Assembly: GCA_934141245.1 (NCBI GenBank) | Contig: CAKPCB010000003.1 | Coordinates: forward strand, 83,989-147,988 | Reading direction: 5' to 3' | Source of the DNA: an uncultured Bacilli bacterium | GTDB lineage: Bacteria; Bacillota_I; Bacilli_A; RF39; UBA660 | DNA length: 64,000 bases | In this document: piece after piece, positions 7,664 to 16,657 of the stretch | How positions within the stretch are numbered: the stretch's first letter is position 1 | How the letters are laid out: each line of letters opens with the position of its first letter | Translations under genes and position numbers: made by a program | The notes under the pieces: generated by a model | Told to the model about the DNA's origin: nothing | The model's database searches: none | Seen by the model: the letters and a program-made list of their open reading frames with translations, nothing else

Positions 7664-8635
7664 TTGAAAAATGAATTTAATTATATTAAAAAGAAAATAA
7701 AAAAGGCTAACCAAATATATATAATTGGTCACAAATTTATTGATTTGGATGCATATGGTGCTGCAATTGGAATGTATTATTACACAATCAATTTAAAAAA
7801 AAGAGCTAGAATAATTCTCGATGATACTAAATTGGAATCTAGTGTAAAAAAAGTTATTAATATGTTTTCCGATAAGGTTGATATAGTAAAAAGTAAAAAT
7901 ATAGATGTAGTGGATGATAAAGACTTATTAATAATTGTTGATACTAATAAACAAAACTTAATAAGTAATGTTAAACTTTTATCTAAGTTTAATAATATAA
8001 TTATAATTGATCATCATAAAGTTGATGAGAATACAATTTCAAATGATAAGACATATCAATTTATTGATACAACTGCATCAAGTACGTGTGAGATAATTAC
8101 GAAGCAATTAATCCTTGAAAATATTTCTATTAATAAGCTAATATCTACAGCATTGTTATCTGGTATTGTTTTAGATACTAATAATTTTACATTGAGAACT
8201 AACTCAGATACTTACTATTGTGCATATTATCTAAGCAGATGTGGTGCCGATTCTAAAATGGTTCAATATATATTAAAACAGAATATAAATGAATATATAA
8301 ATATACAAAAAGTAATTACTGATGTTAATGTAATTAAAAATGTAGCTTTTTCTAAGGGACTTCAAACTCAAGTTTATAGAAGAGAAGAATTGGCTAAAAT
8401 TGCTGATACACTATTGCTATTTAATAATATTGAAGCCTCATTTGTAGTTGGCAAAGTAAGTGGAGGAATAGGTATTAGTGCCCGCTCTATGGGTAAAATT
8501 GATGTTGGTACCATTCTAAATAAATTTAATGGTGGTGGTGATACCCACGAGGCTGCTGCTATTATTGAAGATTCATCATTGAATAAGGTTTATAGTGATG
8601 TGGTTGATAGTATTAAAAAAATTAAAAATTCATAG
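7664..8635 (+). CDS. DHH/DHHA1 phosphoesterase, sensorless GdpP-like
   Basis: The 323-aa protein contains only a DHH domain and a C-terminal DHHA1 domain. Visible are IDLDAYGAA, IIVDTN, IIDHHK, SGIVLDTNNF and the DHHA1 motif NGGGDTHEAAA. Its place directly before rplI-dnaB is that of gdpP (yybT), the c-di-AMP phosphodiesterase, but the two N-terminal membrane helices, PAS-like and GGDEF domains (over 300 residues) are absent. It may degrade c-di-AMP or pApA/nanoRNA in the cytosol. TTG 7664 with GGTGAGG about 6 bases upstream is preferred over TTG 7649, which lies before that site. Confidence 0.85.
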   Translation: MKNEFNYIKKKIKKANQIYIIGHKFIDLDAYGAAIGMYYYTINLKKRARIILDDTKLESSVKKVINMFSDKVDIVKSKNIDVVDDKDLLIIVDTNKQNLISNVKLLSKFNNIIIIDHHKVDENTISNDKTYQFIDTTASSTCEIITKQLILENISINKLISTALLSGIVLDTNNFTLRTNSDTYYCAYYLSRCGADSKMVQYILKQNINEYINIQKVITDVNVIKNVAFSKGLQTQVYRREELAKIADTLLLFNNIEASFVVGKVSGGIGISARSMGKIDVGTILNKFNGGGDTHEAAAIIEDSSLNKVYSDVVDSIKKIKNS

Positions 8636-8643
8636 GAGGTTTT

Positions 8644-9084
8644 ATGAAAGTTTTGTTTGTCAAAGATTTAAAGAAACAAGGTAAAAAAGGTGAAATTAAA
8701 GAGGTAAAAGATGGGTATGCTCAAAACTATTTAATTAAAAATGGGTATGCTGTGCAGTTAAACAATATAACTCTATCTAAATACAATAAGGAACTGCAAG
8801 AATTACTTGATAATGATAAAAGATTAAGACAAGAGGCATTAAACTTAAAAAGAAGATTAGATAGTTTGGAATTGATTTTCAAAGTTAAAGTAGGAAATAA
8901 TGATAAAGTTTTTGGAAGAATAAGTCAAAAACAGATTAAAGAAGAGTTGGATAAAAAAGGATTTGGTATTGATAGAAAACAAATTATTATACCTGATTGT
9001 CCTGCAATGCTTGGATATTATAATGTTAAAATAAATTTATATAAAGAGGTAGAAGCAACAATAAAAATTAAACTTGAAAAATAG
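8644..9084 (+). CDS. rplI: 50S ribosomal protein bL9
   Basis: The 146-aa protein is bL9, the elongated stalk-like protein at the base of the L1 region of the large subunit. The N-terminal MKVLFVKDLKKQGKKGEIKEV and the KDGYAQNYLI segment are diagnostic; a long helix and a C-terminal domain follow. AGGAGG lies just before the ATG, eight bases after the phosphoesterase gene, and dnaB follows, as in Bacillus. Confidence 0.97.
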   Translation: MKVLFVKDLKKQGKKGEIKEVKDGYAQNYLIKNGYAVQLNNITLSKYNKELQELLDNDKRLRQEALNLKRRLDSLELIFKVKVGNNDKVFGRISQKQIKEELDKKGFGIDRKQIIIPDCPAMLGYYNVKINLYKEVEATIKIKLEK

Positions 9085-9094
9085 AGGTGATAAT

Positions 9095-10456
9095 ATGGCA
9101 AATAGGGAGATTCCACATAATTTAGAGGCAGAACAATCTGTATTGGGTGCAATGCTGTTATCTAAATATGCTTTGCAAAAATCAACTGATGCATTAACAA
9201 AAGATTCATTTTATTCGTCAGCAAATTCAGAAATTTTTCAGTGCTTGGCTAATATGTCTGAAAAAAAAGCTCCTATTGATTTAACAACTTTAACCTCAGA
9301 ACTTAAAGAGAAAAATAAACTAAATGAAGTTGGTGGTATAGAGTATTTAACTGAATTAATTGAATTTGTTCCGACTGCATCAAATGTAGATTATTATATA
9401 AAACTAGTTGAAGAATCGGCATTACTTAGAAGACTAATAGATGTTTCAACAGATATTGTTACTAGTGCTTATAATAGACAGTCAAGTGTTGATGACACAC
9501 TTGATTCCGCAGAACGAAAGATATTAAGTGTGGTAAATAACAGAAGGTCAACAGAGTTTAAAACAATAAAGGAAGTATTATCAAGTGCTGAAGCAAACTT
9601 AGAAAAATTATCTCAAACAAAGGGAGAAATAACAGGTGTTGCAACAGGTTGGTACGATATAGATAAATTGACTTCTGGGTTACATGAAAATGAACTTATA
9701 ATTATTGCTGCTAGACCTGCAATGGGCAAAACAGCATTTGCTATTAATTTAGCGACTAATGTTGCAATGAACAATGATAAAGCAGTTGCACTATTTAATA
9801 TGGAAATGGGTGCTGAGCAATTAGTAAATCGTATGCTTAGCTCTCTTGGCCAAATAGAAGGTAAGAAATTGGCTACAGGTAATTTACAGAATAATGATTG
9901 GAAAAGGATTAGTGAAGCAATTGGACAACTCTCTGAAACAAATTTATATTTAGATGATACACCAGGTATAACAATTGGTGAGATTAGGTCAAAGTGTAGA
10001 AGATTAGCTAATAGTGAAAAAGGCTTAGCTTTAGTAGTAATCGATTATTTACAACTTATTTCATCATCAATAAATTATGGCGGTAATAGGCAACAAGAAG
10101 TTTCTGATATTTCACGTTCATTAAAAATGATGGCTATGGAATTGAAAGTTCCTGTAATAGCATTAGCGCAATTATCACGTAGCGTTGAATCAAGAGAAAA
10201 TAAAAGACCAATAATGAGTGATTTGAGAGAATCGGGATCAATAGAGCAAGATGCTGATATAGTAGCCTTTTTATATCGTGATGATTATTATAATAAAGAT
10301 AAAGAATTGAAGGATAATAGCAATAATAGTATTAGTGAATTTATAGTTTCTAAACATAGAAATGGACCAACCGCAACTATTGAATTATTATTTAAAAAAG
10401 ATACTTCCACATTCTTAAGTTATAAGAAAGATTCAGGAGGAGCAAACAATGAATAA
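9095..10456 (+). CDS. dnaB: Replicative DNA helicase DnaB
   Basis: The 453-aa hexameric helicase unwinds DNA ahead of the replication fork (called DnaC in Bacillus subtilis). The N-terminal DnaB domain begins IPHNLEAEQSVLGAML. The RecA-like core has Walker A ARPAMGKTAFA, the VVIDYLQLI Walker B region and the C-terminal DLRESGSIEQDAD motif. ATG 9095 follows GAGGTGAT; a frame opening at 9074 lies inside rplI. The 3' end overlaps the next gene by 8 bases. Confidence 0.98.
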   Translation: MANREIPHNLEAEQSVLGAMLLSKYALQKSTDALTKDSFYSSANSEIFQCLANMSEKKAPIDLTTLTSELKEKNKLNEVGGIEYLTELIEFVPTASNVDYYIKLVEESALLRRLIDVSTDIVTSAYNRQSSVDDTLDSAERKILSVVNNRRSTEFKTIKEVLSSAEANLEKLSQTKGEITGVATGWYDIDKLTSGLHENELIIIAARPAMGKTAFAINLATNVAMNNDKAVALFNMEMGAEQLVNRMLSSLGQIEGKKLATGNLQNNDWKRISEAIGQLSETNLYLDDTPGITIGEIRSKCRRLANSEKGLALVVIDYLQLISSSINYGGNRQQEVSDISRSLKMMAMELKVPVIALAQLSRSVESRENKRPIMSDLRESGSIEQDADIVAFLYRDDYYNKDKELKDNSNNSISEFIVSKHRNGPTATIELLFKKDTSTFLSYKKDSGGANNE

Positions 10457-11915
10457 AAAAAATTTATTTTTTATAATAATTGCTGCAATAATAAGTAGTA
10501 GTATATTTTTTGTTGGATATACCAATAAGACTAATCCTAAAAATTTGTATAGAGTTTATTTAAGTGGAAAAACAATAGGATATATAAATTCAAAAAGGGA
10601 ATTAGAGGATTACATTGATGTAAAAGAAGCTGAAATAAAATCAAAATATAATGTTGATAATGTTTATGCACCGAAGAATCTTAATGTTGTTAACGAAATT
10701 ACATATAATAAAAAAATTTCCTCAATTGAAGAAATATATAATATCATAAAGGAACAAGCTCCTTTTACTATTAGTGGATATACAATTAATATAAAGGGTG
10801 TTGAGGAAATTAATGAAACAAGCAAAACATATACTGATGATGTGGTTATAAACGTATTAGATAAGTCTATATTTGAAGAAGCAGTTAATCAGATAATAAA
10901 GGTTTTTGTTGATGAAAAAGATTATAATAAATATAAACTTAATTCTCAAGAAAAGATAACAAATACTGGTAAAATAATTGAAAGCATATATATTCAAAAT
11001 GAAATGACTATAAAGCAAAATAAAATTTCTACAAGTGATATTATATTCACTAATACATCTGATCTTAGTAAATATTTGTTGTTTGGAACATTAGAGGAAC
11101 AAAAAAAGTATATTGTTAAACCCGGTGATACAATAGAAAAAATATCTTACAATAACAAGTTATCAGTTGAAGAGTTTTTGATTGCTAATAAAGAATTTAA
11201 TGATAGCAGTAATTTATTGTATGATGGTCAGGAAGTAACTTTAGGTATTTTAAAGCCAGCATTTAAGACAATAGAAGAAGATTATGTTGTTGAATTTGAA
11301 GATAGTAACTATAAAACTGAAATTGTATATGATAATTCAATGCTTTCTGGAGTTGAAAGAGTAAAACAACAAGGTGTAAATGGTAAAAACAAAGTTAGTA
11401 AAAAAGTTAAAAAAATAAATGGCGAAGTTAAAAGTGCTGTGGTTATTGAATCTCAAGAAATAGTACCAGCGCAAAACAAAATAATTGTTCGTGGTAATGG
11501 TACAATAAGTATAGGTAGAGTTGGTAACTGGGCATGGCCTACTAAAACTCCTTATGTTATAACAAGTGGTTATGGATGGAGATGGGGAAAAATTCATAAA
11601 GGTCTTGATATTAGTGGTACAGGACATGGTTCCCCAATATATGCTGCTAACGATGGTGTGGTTTTAGAATCAAGATATGATTCATTTAATGGTAACTTTA
11701 TAGTTATAAATCATAATAATGGGTACTATACAATTTATGCCCATATGTCTGCTTTACTTGTGAAAAAAGGTGAAATAGTTACAATTGGTCAACAAATAGG
11801 AAAAATGGGTGCAACTGGTTATGCATTTGGGGCGCATTTGCATTTTGGTGTTTGGAGAGGTTATCCAGATAGATCTGCTAGTACCAGTGTTAATCCATTA
11901 TCACTATATCGATGA
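10449..11915 (+). CDS. Wall peptidase with LysM, G5 and M23 domains
   Basis: The 488-aa exported protein has an N-terminal anchor (residues 5-25), an unassigned region, a LysM-type segment (KYIVKPGDTIEKISYNNKL) near 220-265, a G5-like region near 270-345 and a C-terminal M23 endopeptidase domain. Zinc ligands are visible in HKGLDIS and HLHFGVW. It should bind peptidoglycan and cut peptide cross-links outside the membrane. It sits between dnaB and walJ, where Bacillus carries purA-walR-walK-yycH-yycI; none of these is present. It overlaps walJ by an ATGA junction. Confidence 0.92.
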   Translation: MNKKNLFFIIIAAIISSSIFFVGYTNKTNPKNLYRVYLSGKTIGYINSKRELEDYIDVKEAEIKSKYNVDNVYAPKNLNVVNEITYNKKISSIEEIYNIIKEQAPFTISGYTINIKGVEEINETSKTYTDDVVINVLDKSIFEEAVNQIIKVFVDEKDYNKYKLNSQEKITNTGKIIESIYIQNEMTIKQNKISTSDIIFTNTSDLSKYLLFGTLEEQKKYIVKPGDTIEKISYNNKLSVEEFLIANKEFNDSSNLLYDGQEVTLGILKPAFKTIEEDYVVEFEDSNYKTEIVYDNSMLSGVERVKQQGVNGKNKVSKKVKKINGEVKSAVVIESQEIVPAQNKIIVRGNGTISIGRVGNWAWPTKTPYVITSGYGWRWGKIHKGLDISGTGHGSPIYAANDGVVLESRYDSFNGNFIVINHNNGYYTIYAHMSALLVKKGEIVTIGQQIGKMGATGYAFGAHLHFGVWRGYPDRSASTSVNPLSLYR

Positions 11916-12682
11916 AAATTAGGATAATTTCTAGTGGTTCTAAGGGAAATTGTACTTATGTAGAATTAGGAACTGCTAAAATATTAATTGATATAGGTAT
12001 AAGTTTTTCGCAAGTAAAAAAATCGTTAGAACAAATAGATGTAAGTATCTATCAAATAGATATGATATTAATAACACATTCTCACAAGGATCATATAAAT
12101 GGGCTAAATGTGCTATTAAAAAATGTACCTAATATTTTGGTAATAACAACAAAGGATGTATATCAAGATTTAACACATAATTTTAATTATAGATTTGATA
12201 ATTTCTTAGATGCACTTGAGGTTAATTCTCAATTGGGATTTTCTATTCAGGTTATTAAAACTTCCCATGATGTACCATCCTGTGGATATGTTATTAGTGA
12301 CGGTGAAAGCAATATGGTGTATATAACGGACACAGGGTACTTAAATAGGAAATATTTTAATCAGTTAAAAAACAAAACTGTATATATATTTGAGTCAAAC
12401 TATGATGATAAAATGTTAATGGAAGGACCATATCCTTTTGTATTAAAGCAAAGAATTTTGAGTGATAAAGGACATCTTTCTAATACTGTTTCTGCTAAAA
12501 TACTATCTAAGGTTGTTGGAAACAAAACAAAGTATATATATTTAGCGCATATTAGTGAACATAATAATACAAAGGAAATTGCACTTGAAACTGCAAAACA
12601 ATATCTTAAAGATACTGATTTTGATGTGAATAATATAATTATTACTGAGCAGGGAGTATCACTTGATATGGTGGAAATATAA
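11912..12682 (+). CDS. walJ: WalJ/YycJ metallo-beta-lactamase-fold hydrolase
   Basis: The 256-aa protein has the metallo-beta-lactamase signature HSHKDHING near residue 57, preceded by the N-terminal ISSGSKGNCTYVE. In Bacillus WalJ is a nuclease-like protein linked to DNA repair and to WalK-connected wall homeostasis. Here the walRK two-component genes are absent from the neighbourhood, and walJ is instead coupled to an M23 peptidase upstream (ATGA overlap) and to rlmH downstream. Confidence 0.92.
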   Translation: MKIRIISSGSKGNCTYVELGTAKILIDIGISFSQVKKSLEQIDVSIYQIDMILITHSHKDHINGLNVLLKNVPNILVITTKDVYQDLTHNFNYRFDNFLDALEVNSQLGFSIQVIKTSHDVPSCGYVISDGESNMVYITDTGYLNRKYFNQLKNKTVYIFESNYDDKMLMEGPYPFVLKQRILSDKGHLSNTVSAKILSKVVGNKTKYIYLAHISEHNNTKEIALETAKQYLKDTDFDVNNIIITEQGVSLDMVEI

Positions 12683-13137
12683 TGATAAAAATAATTTGCG
12701 TTGGAAAACTTAAAGAAAACTATTGGAGAGATGCCTCACAAGAATATTTAAAAAGACTCACAAAATATTCAAATATTAAATTAATCGAGATACCTGATTG
12801 TTCTATTGATGATCCTGTTGTATCTTTAAATAAAGAAAAAGATTTGATTCTAAAACATATAAAACCAAATGAATATTTAATTTTGCTAGATGTTAAATCT
12901 AAACAATATAGCAGTGAGAATTTTTCAAATAAATTAAATAGTATCCTTTTACAAAACAGTAACATAACATTTTTAATTGGTGGATCATATGGTATTCATC
13001 ATGAAATTAAAGATTTAGCTAGTCTTAAAATTTCTTTTTCAGAGATGACATTTCCACATCAATTGTTTAGAGTTATGTTTCTTGAACAATTATATAGAGC
13101 ATATAAAATTATGAATAATGAAAAATATCATAAATAA
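12682..13137 (+). CDS. rlmH: 23S rRNA pseudouridine-1915 N3-methyltransferase RlmH
   Basis: This 151-aa SPOUT methyltransferase modifies position 1915 of helix 69 in assembled 70S ribosomes. The N-terminus IKIICVGKLKENYW, the SAM-knot FLIGGSYG and the C-terminal FPHQLFRVMFLEQLYRAYKI are typical. It overlaps walJ by one base and is followed by a strong terminator. walJ and rlmH are neighbours in many Firmicutes. Confidence 0.96.
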   Translation: MIKIICVGKLKENYWRDASQEYLKRLTKYSNIKLIEIPDCSIDDPVVSLNKEKDLILKHIKPNEYLILLDVKSKQYSSENFSNKLNSILLQNSNITFLIGGSYGIHHEIKDLASLKISFSEMTFPHQLFRVMFLEQLYRAYKIMNNEKYHK

Positions 13138-13163
13138 TATCCACAATCTTGTGGATATTTTTA
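13136..13163 (+). terminator. Terminator after rlmH
   Basis: AATATCCACAA (13136-13146) pairs perfectly with TTGTGGATATT (13149-13159) and a T run follows. It closes the unit beginning at 7664. Confidence 0.88.
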
Positions 13164-13239
13164 AATACAAGTATACTTTTAGTTAACTTAAAAGATATAA
13201 ATTGAAAATTTACTTATAATTAACTCATGAGGTAGTTAT

Positions 13240-13593
13240 ATGGTAATTTTTAGAAAAAGATTAAAAGAAATTCGTATCAAAAAAGGACTTACACAAGAGC
13301 AACTTGGTATTAATGTATTTCTCAGTAAAGGAGAAATTTGTTCTTATGAAAAAGGAAAACGTATACCACCATTAGATGTATTAATTAGATTAGCTGATTT
13401 TCTAGAAGTAGATTTCTTGTGGTTAATTGGTATGGAGCTTCAATGTGCAAAAGATGAAAATAAATTGGTTAATTTATCTGAAGATGATTTAAAAATTATT
13501 ACAGCATTGAAAAAGGATCCAGAATTGTATGAAAAATTTTTACAAAATCCAGATAGAATAATAGCACAAATTAGTGGTTCAATTATTAAGTAA
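13240..13593 (+). CDS. XRE-family transcriptional regulator
   Basis: The 117-aa protein opens with a helix-turn-helix of the Cro/CI type (KRLKEIRIKKGLTQEQLGINVFLSKGEICSYEKGKRIPP, residues 6-44), followed by the usual LADFLEVDFLWLIG segment and a short helical tail. It probably binds an operator as a dimer. AGTTAACTT and AATTAACTC occur about 30 bases apart just upstream and may belong to its own control region. Its target is unknown; the downstream symporter gene is close and on the same strand. Confidence 0.85.
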   Translation: MVIFRKRLKEIRIKKGLTQEQLGINVFLSKGEICSYEKGKRIPPLDVLIRLADFLEVDFLWLIGMELQCAKDENKLVNLSEDDLKIITALKKDPELYEKFLQNPDRIIAQISGSIIK

Positions 13594-13648
13594 TATATGA
13601 AAAATTAGTTTTTTCAGGCATATAATTGTTTTGATTAAAGGTGATAAT

Positions 13649-14950
13649 ATGCTTAAAGTATTAACAAATCTTTTATGGGTGATTGCTATATTGTTGTTGT
13701 TTGGTGGTGGAATATTTTTTAGCGTTAAAATGGGTTTTCCACAATTAAGGTTTAAAAAGTTATTTTTGGGCTTTAAAAATAAAAATTCAACTGGTGTTTC
13801 ACCATTTAAAAGTTTAACGGTTTCATTGGCGGCAAGAATAGGAGTTGGTTCATTAGCTGGTATTGCTTTGTCAATATATATAGGTGGTCCGGGGAGTATT
13901 TTTTGGATATGGGTTGTAGGAATAATTACATCTATAAATACATTCTGTGAAAGCTATTTAGGATTAAAATATCAGAAAAAATTGAATAACGAATATATAG
14001 GTGGTCCATATTTTTATATATTAAATGGTCTAAAAAGTAAAAAGCTTGCTATACTATATGCCTTAATAGTTATAATTGCTTATATTATTGGATTTATGGG
14101 TATTCAAGCAAATACCATAGTATTATCTTTTACAAAGTTTTCAAATATTAATATAGTTGCTGTAAGCTTGGTATTAGTGTTTATATGTGCAATTTCTATT
14201 ATGAAAGGTATAGATAGGATAGTAGAAATAACAGGAAAAATTGTTCCAATCATGGGTATAGGTTATATATTTTTGAGTGTAGTAATAATATTAAAAAATA
14301 TTGAAATATTACCTAGTGTGATATTAAATATTTTTACAAGTGCTTTTAATTTTAAGGCTTTTGGATGGGGTATATTTACTAGTTTTATTATAGGAATCCA
14401 AAGAGGAGTTTTTTCTACAGAAGCAGGTCTTGGAACTGGAGCTATTGCAACTTCTTCTACGGGGACTAGAAATAAAATAGAAGTGGGTTTAATGCAAATC
14501 GTTGGAATATATTTTACCGTATTTATTGTATGTAGTGCTACTGCACTCATGATATTAACTTCAAACTATCAGAATATTGATATTAATGTTGTAAATGGTA
14601 TTGAATTAACCCAATATGCATTAAATTATCATTTAGGTGGATATGGTGAAATTACACTTGTTATTATTGTTATTTTTCTAGCTTATTCTACAATTGTAGC
14701 AGGATATTATTATGGAGAAAGTTCTTTGAAATTTCTAATCAATAATATTAAAAATTGGCATATTTCATTATTGAAGATGTTTACTATTTTATTTTTATTT
14801 GTGGGCTGTTTTATAGTTCCTGATAGTATATGGAAGATAATAGATATATTTGTGGCTATTCTAGCAATTATTAACATGTATACTTTAATTAAATTAAGTG
14901 ATAAAATAATAGGTGATTTAAATAAATATAAAAGAAATAGTTTGGAGTAA
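13649..14950 (+). CDS. AGCS-family sodium:alanine/glycine symporter
   Basis: The 433-aa integral membrane protein has about ten or eleven hydrophobic helices and the AGCS signature PGSIFWIWVVGIITSINTF. Members import alanine or glycine with sodium. RIGVGSLAGIALSI and the QRGVFSTEAGLGTGAIA loop are further family marks. ATG 13649 follows AAAGGTGAT; a TTG at 13631 lies upstream of that ribosome-binding site and is rejected. ung begins 4 bases after the stop, so both may share an mRNA. Confidence 0.93.
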   Translation: MLKVLTNLLWVIAILLLFGGGIFFSVKMGFPQLRFKKLFLGFKNKNSTGVSPFKSLTVSLAARIGVGSLAGIALSIYIGGPGSIFWIWVVGIITSINTFCESYLGLKYQKKLNNEYIGGPYFYILNGLKSKKLAILYALIVIIAYIIGFMGIQANTIVLSFTKFSNINIVAVSLVLVFICAISIMKGIDRIVEITGKIVPIMGIGYIFLSVVIILKNIEILPSVILNIFTSAFNFKAFGWGIFTSFIIGIQRGVFSTEAGLGTGAIATSSTGTRNKIEVGLMQIVGIYFTVFIVCSATALMILTSNYQNIDINVVNGIELTQYALNYHLGGYGEITLVIIVIFLAYSTIVAGYYYGESSLKFLINNIKNWHISLLKMFTILFLFVGCFIVPDSIWKIIDIFVAILAIINMYTLIKLSDKIIGDLNKYKRNSLE

Positions 14951-14953
14951 AAT

Positions 14954-15616
14954 ATGTTTGGAAATGATTGGGATCAGATTTTAAAAGATGAGATATTACA
15001 AGAGTATTTTAAAAATATAATAAAAAAAGTGAATAGTGAATATAATTTGAAAACAATATTTCCTCCTAAGGAGGATGTATTTAAAGCATTTAGAGAAACT
15101 TCTTATAGTAACACAAAAGTTGTAATACTAGGCCAAGATCCATATCATGGCTATGGTCAAGCTGAGGGACTATCATTTTCTGTAAGAAAAGGAATTCCTA
15201 AGCCCCCTTCACTTCAAAATATTTTTAAAGAATTAAACAATGATTTAGGAATTGAAATTCCATCACATGGCAGTCTTGTTAGTTGGGCAGAAGAAGGAGT
15301 ACTACTATTAAATACAGTGTTAACAGTCGAAGAAGGAAAACCAGCTTCTCATAAGGACATTGGATGGGAAAAATTTACAGACACTGTTATAAAAAAAATA
15401 AATGAAAAAGCAACACCAGTAGTTTTTATTCTATGGGGAAGTTTTGCACGTACTAAGAAATCTTTAATAACTAATCCAATACATTATATTATTGAGTCTC
15501 CACATCCTTCACCATTTTCTGCATATAGTGGCTTTTTTGGAAGTAAACCCTTTTCAAAGACAAATGCCTTTCTAATCTCTAAAGGTATTGCTCCAATTAA
15601 TTGGTCTATTAAATAA
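14954..15616 (+). CDS. ung: Uracil-DNA glycosylase
   Basis: The 220-aa family 1 enzyme removes uracil from DNA to start base-excision repair. The water-activating loop GQDPYHG is at residues 60-66 with catalytic Asp62, the uracil-binding LLLNTVLTVE segment follows, and the DNA-intercalation loop HPSPFSAY lies near 184-191. Length and motifs are complete. With dut in the same window, both standard defences against uracil in DNA are present. Confidence 0.97.
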   Translation: MFGNDWDQILKDEILQEYFKNIIKKVNSEYNLKTIFPPKEDVFKAFRETSYSNTKVVILGQDPYHGYGQAEGLSFSVRKGIPKPPSLQNIFKELNNDLGIEIPSHGSLVSWAEEGVLLLNTVLTVEEGKPASHKDIGWEKFTDTVIKKINEKATPVVFILWGSFARTKKSLITNPIHYIIESPHPSPFSAYSGFFGSKPFSKTNAFLISKGIAPINWSIK

Positions 15617-15652
15617 AAAATGAATTTAAAACATATTAAATTCATTTTATTT
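15617..15652. terminator. Bidirectional terminator between ung and lemA-like gene
   Basis: Bases 15617-15629 pair perfectly with 15636-15648 (13 bp). T tracts on both strands would end both convergent transcripts. The stem overlaps the stop region of the minus-strand gene. Confidence 0.82.
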
Positions 15653-16192
15653 TTTATTATTTTTTAATATTTCAAATTCAACTTCTTTTTGAAAAGAAAA
15701 CACTTCAAGTTTAGTATATTTCTTAATTGCTTTAATAAACAAATTTTTAAATTTTTTAATATCGTTATTAAAGGTTTCAACTTCTTTATTATAAAAAAGT
15801 TTTAATGCCTTAATCTCTATCTCATTATTATTTAATAAATTAATCATATTTTGAGTTTCAGTTTCTTCAACTTTAATGTTATTATTTTCTATATATTTGT
15901 CTAATAGTAATTTAGTGTTATATAATTCTTTTTCTAATTCTATTATTGTTAATTTTTTGTTTTTAATTTTAGAAATATTTGTTATAACATTTTTTGCTTC
16001 ATCACTGTCATCATTTAGACTTTTTGAAATTTTAGTTAGAAGTTCTAATTTCTTTTCAAGTAAAATTGTTATATCCTTTGTAGCTTCTTCAATCTTAACA
16101 TTGATGACATCAAAATAAAGAGCTTTATCTTTTTCAAGTATAATTATTAGTAATATAATAAAAATAATTCCTATTATGACATATTCTAACAA
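15647..16192 (-). CDS. LemA-like membrane-anchored coiled-coil protein
   Basis: The 181-aa protein has one N-terminal membrane helix followed by long helices. The pattern of an early NVKIEEATKDITILLEKKLELL helix and a late NEIEIKALKLFYNKEVETFNNDIKKF helix resembles LemA, a conserved protein of unknown biochemical role with an antiparallel helical bundle. TTG is taken as the start because GAGGTG lies the right distance upstream; a GTG three codons earlier overlaps that site. It converges with ung on a shared terminator. Confidence 0.65.
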   Translation of the reverse strand: MLEYVIIGIIFIILLIIILEKDKALYFDVINVKIEEATKDITILLEKKLELLTKISKSLNDDSDEAKNVITNISKIKNKKLTIIELEKELYNTKLLLDKYIENNNIKVEETETQNMINLLNNNEIEIKALKLFYNKEVETFNNDIKKFKNLFIKAIKKYTKLEVFSFQKEVEFEILKNNKK

Positions 16193-16267
16193 AAAAATCA
16201 CCTCTATTGTTAATAGTATATCATGAACTTTTAAATCATTAAAGTGATTTTTAAATTATTGTTATTT

Positions 16268-16573
16268 CTAAAATTCGATATAGTTAACATAAATATTTGG
16301 TAATATTTGTTCAACATTATTTTTTTCTGTTATAAGTATATAGTCATTCCCTATAGTAGATATTTTCCCTTCAAAAATTTTATCACGCCATTCTATGGAG
16401 TCCGGAAATGACATATATATTCTAGCATTTGCTCCTATTTTTGATTGTAATAATGATGTCATATATGGATATTTCATTTCTTGAGTTGAGTTATTATTTG
16501 TATTTAATGTATTTCCATTTATAGGTGGATATGTTGATTCAAAATTTGTTGGTGGATAGTAACTATTGTTCAT
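16268..16573 (-). CDS. gerQ: Spore coat protein GerQ
   Basis: The 101-aa protein matches GerQ (YwdL), a coat protein that positions the cortex-lytic enzyme CwlJ and is cross-linked during late coat maturation in Bacillus. An N-terminal Pro/Asn/Tyr-rich region (YPPTNFESTYPP) precedes the conserved domain SLLQSKIGANARIYMSFPDSIEWRDKIFEGKI...DYILI. It is transcribed away from pduL. In Bacillus gerQ lies near ung (ywdG), consistent with its position here. Confidence 0.85.
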   Translation of the reverse strand: MNNSYYPPTNFESTYPPINGNTLNTNNNSTQEMKYPYMTSLLQSKIGANARIYMSFPDSIEWRDKIFEGKISTIGNDYILITEKNNVEQILPNIYVNYIEF

Positions 16574-16657
16574 ATTAATCTTTCCTTTCTTAAACTACAA
16601 TATATTGTATGAAAACTATATCTTAATATGATATAATTTATTTAAGGAGAGAATAGT

